Shown piece after piece: positions 59,774-64,000 of a stretch of DNA of 64,000 nt (positions are counted from its first letter, which is position 1; each line of letters opens with the position of its first letter). The DNA is taken from the NCBI GenBank assembly GCA_003988855.1, contig QYAI01000104.1:1-64000 (forward strand), given 5' to 3'. The notes under the pieces were generated by a model. The model did no database searches. It had not been told where the DNA came from and was given only the letters and a program-made list of their open reading frames with translations. This stretch comes from Arachnopeziza araneosa (Eukaryota > Ascomycota > Leotiomycetes > Helotiales > Arachnopezizaceae). The position numbers and the translations under genes are program-made.

Positions 59774-62161
59774 TCAAGCCGGGTTGCCTTTCTGTCGTTT
59801 CCCACCTATCCTTGGACTAGGTTTAACCGACGTCTTAGACTGTACTCCGTTGACCTGATTTTCATCTTCAGCTTTTACTGTACTGGGCCTCCTCCTCTTA
59901 TTATTCACGTTTGGACTCGTGTTCGCACTCGGTCCGCTGGAGCTTGTTCCATGTTGACTTTGTTGGAGTTGCATCCCTGGTGCTTGGGCTGGGCTCCCTC
60001 CAATTAAAGGAGACCCACCAGGAAGATTTAAGTGAGCTTGAGCTGGTGATGCGCCTATTGAAAAGGTGTTCATCCCAGGGGTCCGAGATCCAGAGGGATT
60101 CTGCTGGTTTGCTCCAAGTGAGGCAACATTTGTCACATAATTGTCAAGGGCGGTGTGTGGAGCTAGGCTAGCATTTTGGTGCGAGTAGCTGAACAAAGGA
60201 TTCATTTGAACCATCACTTCAGCAAGCTATGTAAGATTAGCATTTACATCCAGCATAGCAATAAATATATCTCACCTCAAGAAAGCGAAACACTGATGGG
60301 GTTATTCCCATGCTAGGTTTCACTTTAGACGCAGGAATATCGATTTCTGGCGGAGGTTGAGCTGGTGATTTCATCGGCTTCGCTTTCCCTTTCTTATTCA
60401 TCTCGGGAGATGGCTTCCCATCTGGTGGAAGATTGACCTTCTGCCATTCCTTCTGCCATTCGTGCAATGGTCTTGCGGCTTCGACTATTCTGGTTCGCGG
60501 AAGATATTCTTCATGACTGCTGGTGATAAATTCGAGCAGCTCAATCTTCTGATCCGCATCGAAATGGGCTTTTAGCGTGCCATTGGCAATCAACTGTATC
60601 AATTAGTATTGCAGATAACAGCAAAAAGAATGATTACCTGTGACCCATTGTCAAACCAGTAGACGAAACTCGATTTCGGGCTTTCAATATAATGGTTGTT
60701 ATTTGGCAGTTCTTTCTCCGTTCCTCTTTCTATTATCATCTGCATATTCCTGACCCCGCTCTCGAAGTGCGTGTGGAAGTATCTCGGGAGCGCGGGATAG
60801 GTGATTTCATATTGCTTATTAGAGTTTTCGTCCACAAGCCATACAGAATGCCGTAAGACACCTTTCGGCGAGAAGAATCTTTCGACGAAGCTCAACCAGT
60901 ATTGTAGTTCGTCCTTTTGTTTCGCGCCCTGCAGATCCAGTCGTCAGTAAAATTGGCCACGATACTTGCAGCGATTTCGACCTTACCGAGAAGAGACTTA
61001 AGTGGTCGCTGAATAGCATTAGTTTCATGAGACACTGTCCCTTTAATTTTTCTCCCGGTCTTTGCTGTTGCTGGATCATGGCCGCAGTTGCTTGTGCCTG
61101 CTGATTCAGCCCTGGTTGCTGCTGTGGGGTCTGAGGTTGCTGAGGCTGAGATTGCGGATTTGGCTGAGCTTGTTGCGGTTGGGGCTGAGGTTGTGGTTGT
61201 CCCTGACTTTGCTGCGAAGCTGCTGCTGCGTGAGCTTGCTGTTGCTGGTGTGCCTGCTGTTGCATCATTGCCGCCTGCGCTTGTTGTATGCTTTGGGGTT
61301 GTGGGGTGTTCATCTGTGTCGGTTGGCCTTGTGGATTCCCCCCAGTTTGTGCTTGAGCAGCTTGTTGCATTGCCATTTGCTGAGCCATCATAATCTGCTG
61401 TTGATGCTGACAATGTTAGCTCGTGCTCCTTTCAAATTTCCCATAGATTGTTCAAATGATGACGTACCTGTTGCTGAGCATGCGCCGCTTGGGCTTGCTG
61501 CTGTTGTTGTAAAGAATGTTCAGCTTGTTGCTGTTGCTGCTGGAGATGATGTGGTAGATTCACAGGCCGCGTTATGGGCCCAGCTCCCCGCATCGCCTGG
61601 AATTGCGCCTGCGTCATCTGGCTTATTCCATTTGGCATGCCACCGACTGGCATCCCATTATATTGTTGAGCCAGCATCGCCTGGCGCTGAGCAGCTTGTT
61701 GCCTCTGTTGCGCTATCTGCATTTGTTGTTGTTGATGCATTGCTTGTAGTTGTGGGTTGCTCGCGACTATATTTAGAATCAACCAGTCAGCAACCGTATC
61801 AGGATCGACGCAAAAATTCATAGCGGCGCGTTCAACAACAGCAAAGAAATTAAGCAAAAGGATACCACTTACACATTGCCTGCTGCTGTTGCTGGCTAAA
61901 TATCTGTTGCTGTTGTTGATTTGGATTAAGATGCGATAACGCGTGCGCACTGGGTCCGCCAGCTCCTGGAGGCATACCTCCCATCATAGCTCCTACTTGA
62001 ACTTGAGGACCAGGACCAGAGACGCCCATATGTAGTTGTTGAGGCATTCCGGGGCCAGGCTGGCCCGGGTTATGAACCATCTGGTGCCCTGGGGCCATTC
62101 CTGGGTGTTGCTGCATGGCACCCGGATGAGGGGAGAACGATTGAGGCAAACTTGTCATCAT
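59774..62161 (-). CDS. ptaB: LIM-domain-binding (LDB1/SEUSS-like) transcriptional co-regulator, PtaB type
   Basis: Six exons (62161-61873, 61766-61468, 61406-60987, 60928-60638, 60593-60276, 60226-59774; introns 106, 61, 58, 44 and 49 bp) join in frame to at least 689 residues. The N-terminal ~300 residues are Gln/Pro/Met-rich with many short polyQ runs. The LIM-binding domain follows over ~315-450: LKLMLFSDHLSLFSGAKQKD, WLSFVERFFSPKGVLR, YPALPRYFHTHFESGV, SSFVYWFDNGSQLIANGTL. The tail has a basic nuclear-signal-like NNKRRRPSTVK. In Aspergillus, PtaB partners SomA to control adhesion, biofilm and conidiation genes. An acceptor (CTCAG) with a CTAAC branch at about 62197-62214 suggests one more upstream exon, so the start at 62161 may be internal. 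Confidence 0.85.
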
Positions 62162-62914
62162 ATTGCTGAAATTTGGTTGTCCACTACACTGAGATGATGT
62201 TCAATATCCAACAGTTAGGCATGCGCCTCGAAGCACTGGTCCAACCTCCACCAGCTTCCGCGCAGATGCCACCTCTAGCGATCTCCAGTTTTGAACCGCC
62301 GTATATCGTAGAAGTGCTGTTATAATTAAGTTCCTCACTGCGATGTTAAGGCACAGAAGAGAGGTTGGAAGGCTCGTTCTAGTCGCAAGGAGGTACAGGC
62401 TAAATCGTAGGGCCGCCTAGAATTTTGTTGCGGGTTTGTTTACGCAAGTAACTTTCGAATGATATCGGACTTATTTCGCAACTTTGCAGATATTGAGAAC
62501 ACCGTTCAGTAAGTAGCGCGGATAGGATTGTATGAATCTTGTACAGAGAAGGAGGCGTGTCGCAACAGGTCCGAACGTCGGATATGTAATCCCCGACCGC
62601 GAAGTCGAGTGATTACCAGTCTTCAGTTGCCACGCGTGAAGAACTGGGTCCTGTTTGATGTCGTGGTCTGCGAAGAATCTTGCGATCCTTGTGGCGTGAA
62701 GTTCGAGGTGAGCCCTGTCACGATGCCAAAATCGGGCGCTGATGCAACATGAGAGAGACGAGTTGCTGGAACCGACCGGCCACCCAGAAAACGAACAAAG
62801 TGCAGCGACTTTGTGTCTCACGATGCTGAGCAATTGGGTGGTGAGTGTATAGGAGAGGAAAACGAGAGGTTCGGGTCGGATATTAGGAGGAGGAGGATTC
62901 GTCTTTGTCTGCTA
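62162..62914. promoter_or_regulatory. Upstream region of ptaB
   Basis: 750 bp, probably containing the ptaB promoter and a possible non-coding or short first exon near 62200-62300. A minus-strand open frame (62471-62833) has no recognisable features. Confidence 0.4.
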
Positions 62915-63892
62915 TCATGGCCGAAGTTCCTCAAGGGTCTCTAGAGAGTCCGGATGGGTTGGCACTTTTTGGGATTCTGGCGCAAGTCGGGAGGAGTCCA
63001 GAAAATGGGGGCTAGCCACGTGATGAATTTTTATTACGTAAGACACGCTAGCCAAATCACCGCTAGACGAGTTCTCGAAATATATTTTCAACTGAGCTTC
63101 TACATCTTCGTTCTTCATCAATTTTTTCCCAACAATCACGACACAGGAGATATGTTGCTCTGCATCTCTACCTGTGTCAACGATGTATCTAGTAAGTTAT
63201 CTTCTTCATATTTGCTCCACGCGTACTCCATCACTATGATGACAATTGTATAATAACTTCTTTTCCCAACTTAATCGCCAATGATGAAGTCTATGCTGTT
63301 CGGGCTTTTCATACGTGGGAAGCTTGTTACTTGCCAGTACACCTTGTCTGAGAATGCTCTCAATTGCGTCGGCATCTGCAACAATAATACCTTGGCCTCT
63401 TGCTAATTGTTCAAAGTTTCTAGGTTGCCGGTCCATTCAACTTCCGTCGCACGAAGATGATCTCGTATCATGACAAACTTTTTATCTTTGATACATCGTT
63501 ACTATACATAACCTACCAACAGACTAACTCTTAAGTTGCTGTTGTTTTCGCTGTAGTGAATCAGGTCAGTCCCAAATCTTTTTATTTTCCATGCTTCTAT
63601 GATGAAACACATACCACATTCGCAGTTTTCACTCGAGTCCCAATCGAACCTATTGCGGGACAGATGAGGGGTATACTTCCTTGGATGTCTGAGAAGCTTT
63701 TCATCCTATTCTCTGCATAACTTTGTAAAGGCTGTGCTGACGTGCTCGTCTTTAAGATAGATTAGTTCGCAACCTCTACGAGTGTTTATGGTGAGTGAAG
63801 ATGATATAAGATGGTTTGCCATTGCATAAAGATGTACGGTAGCTCAGCGAGTAGAAATCTTTGATGGTCGGGCTGGAAACTGGTTCTGTCAT
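62915..63892 (-). pseudogene. Degraded coding relic at the right edge
   Basis: Protein-like pieces lie in order on the minus strand but in changing frames: MTEPVSSPTIKDFYSLSYRT from 63892, then CELIYLKDEHVSTAFTKLC, an in-frame TAG, DEKLLRHPRKYTPHLSRNRF and ENCECG up to a GTATGT donor. Next come MIRDHLRATEVEWTGNLETL, then (shifted) FEQLARGQGIIVADADAIES, and later KNEDVEAQLKIYFENSSSGD. At least three lesions are needed to join them. I cannot name the family. The pieces may belong to one dead gene, or the last one may be separate. Confidence 0.4.
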
Positions 63893-64000
63893 GTTGAGTC
63901 GATCAGGCGAAGCAACGAGCACCTTTAAAAGAGATAATAATTTTATATCACGTACCACTTGCTCTATTTGCGCGAGTATGTCCCATTAATTGATGTTGAT

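Noticed and set aside
61062..61823. Plus-strand Leu-rich frame
   Set aside because: It is the antisense of the CAG-rich polyglutamine region of ptaB.
29512..63022. CACGTG hexamers in general
   Set aside because: About 14 copies in 64 kb is close to the chance expectation of about 16. Only the 8-bp TCACGTGA form seems enriched.

Overview
This is a window of nuclear DNA from a filamentous ascomycete (Pezizomycotina). Coding regions are broken by many short GT-AG introns, mostly 41-60 bp, with CTAAC-type branch sites. The gene set is typical of moulds: INO80 subunit Ies2, a PEX14/17-type peroxin, VPS39, a TORC2 HbrB/Bit61 subunit, a PtaB-type LIM-binding co-regulator, a tyrosinase, a CBM1-tethered GDSL esterase and a GH2 beta-mannosidase. 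My impression is Leotiomycetes/Helotiales, but I cannot prove that from the sequence. I saw no tRNA, rRNA, CRISPR array or complete transposon.

Layout. 1-1.1 kb is a 126-150 bp minisatellite. 1.1-7.2 kb is gene-poor with one unknown gene (4172-5008). 7.2-13.8 kb is a compact housekeeping block: Ies2 (-), PEX14/17 (+), a C2H2 zinc-finger protein (-) and a JmjC-like protein (-). 15.7-21 kb holds two secreted proteins: a CBM1-GDSL (CE16-like) esterase and a PAN/Apple-like protein with a 23-residue Ser/Thr repeat array. 22.6-29.2 kb carries a Gon7-like subunit, VPS39 and a Gag1-clamp (DUF4050-like) protein. 30-37 kb is decayed: a YSL/OPT-type transporter with two frameshifts and an internal deletion, and an RGS-domain remnant. 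37.4-41.5 kb has a GH2 beta-mannosidase and a five-exon tyrosinase. 44-45.5 kb has a truncated alpha/beta-hydrolase relic and a three-exon SEC61-gamma (SSS1) gene. 46-50.7 kb has a small unknown gene and the HbrB/TORC2 gene. 52.3-57.7 kb is the most striking locus. 59.8-62.2 kb is ptaB, and the right end holds a degraded coding relic.

The best candidate for an undescribed system is 52256-57719. It is a 13-exon gene whose exons join in one frame to give about 1600 residues. The order is Cys-rich zinc finger, GB1/RHD3-like large GTPase domain (GHTGAGKST P-loop, DCEGL switch), RING-like finger, patatin-like phospholipase domain, and a disordered Ser/Arg-rich tail. Both patatin catalytic residues appear to be lost (GTNTGG in place of GTSTGG, and GGN in place of DGG/DGA) while the 4.8 kb reading frame stays open. 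It therefore looks like a maintained pseudoenzyme or sensor, possibly related to fungal innate-immunity proteins.

Most genes here are unrelated housekeeping or accessory functions and do not form an evident biosynthetic cluster. Exon coordinates were derived by hand from splice motifs and reading-frame continuity, so junctions may be off by a few bases where stated.
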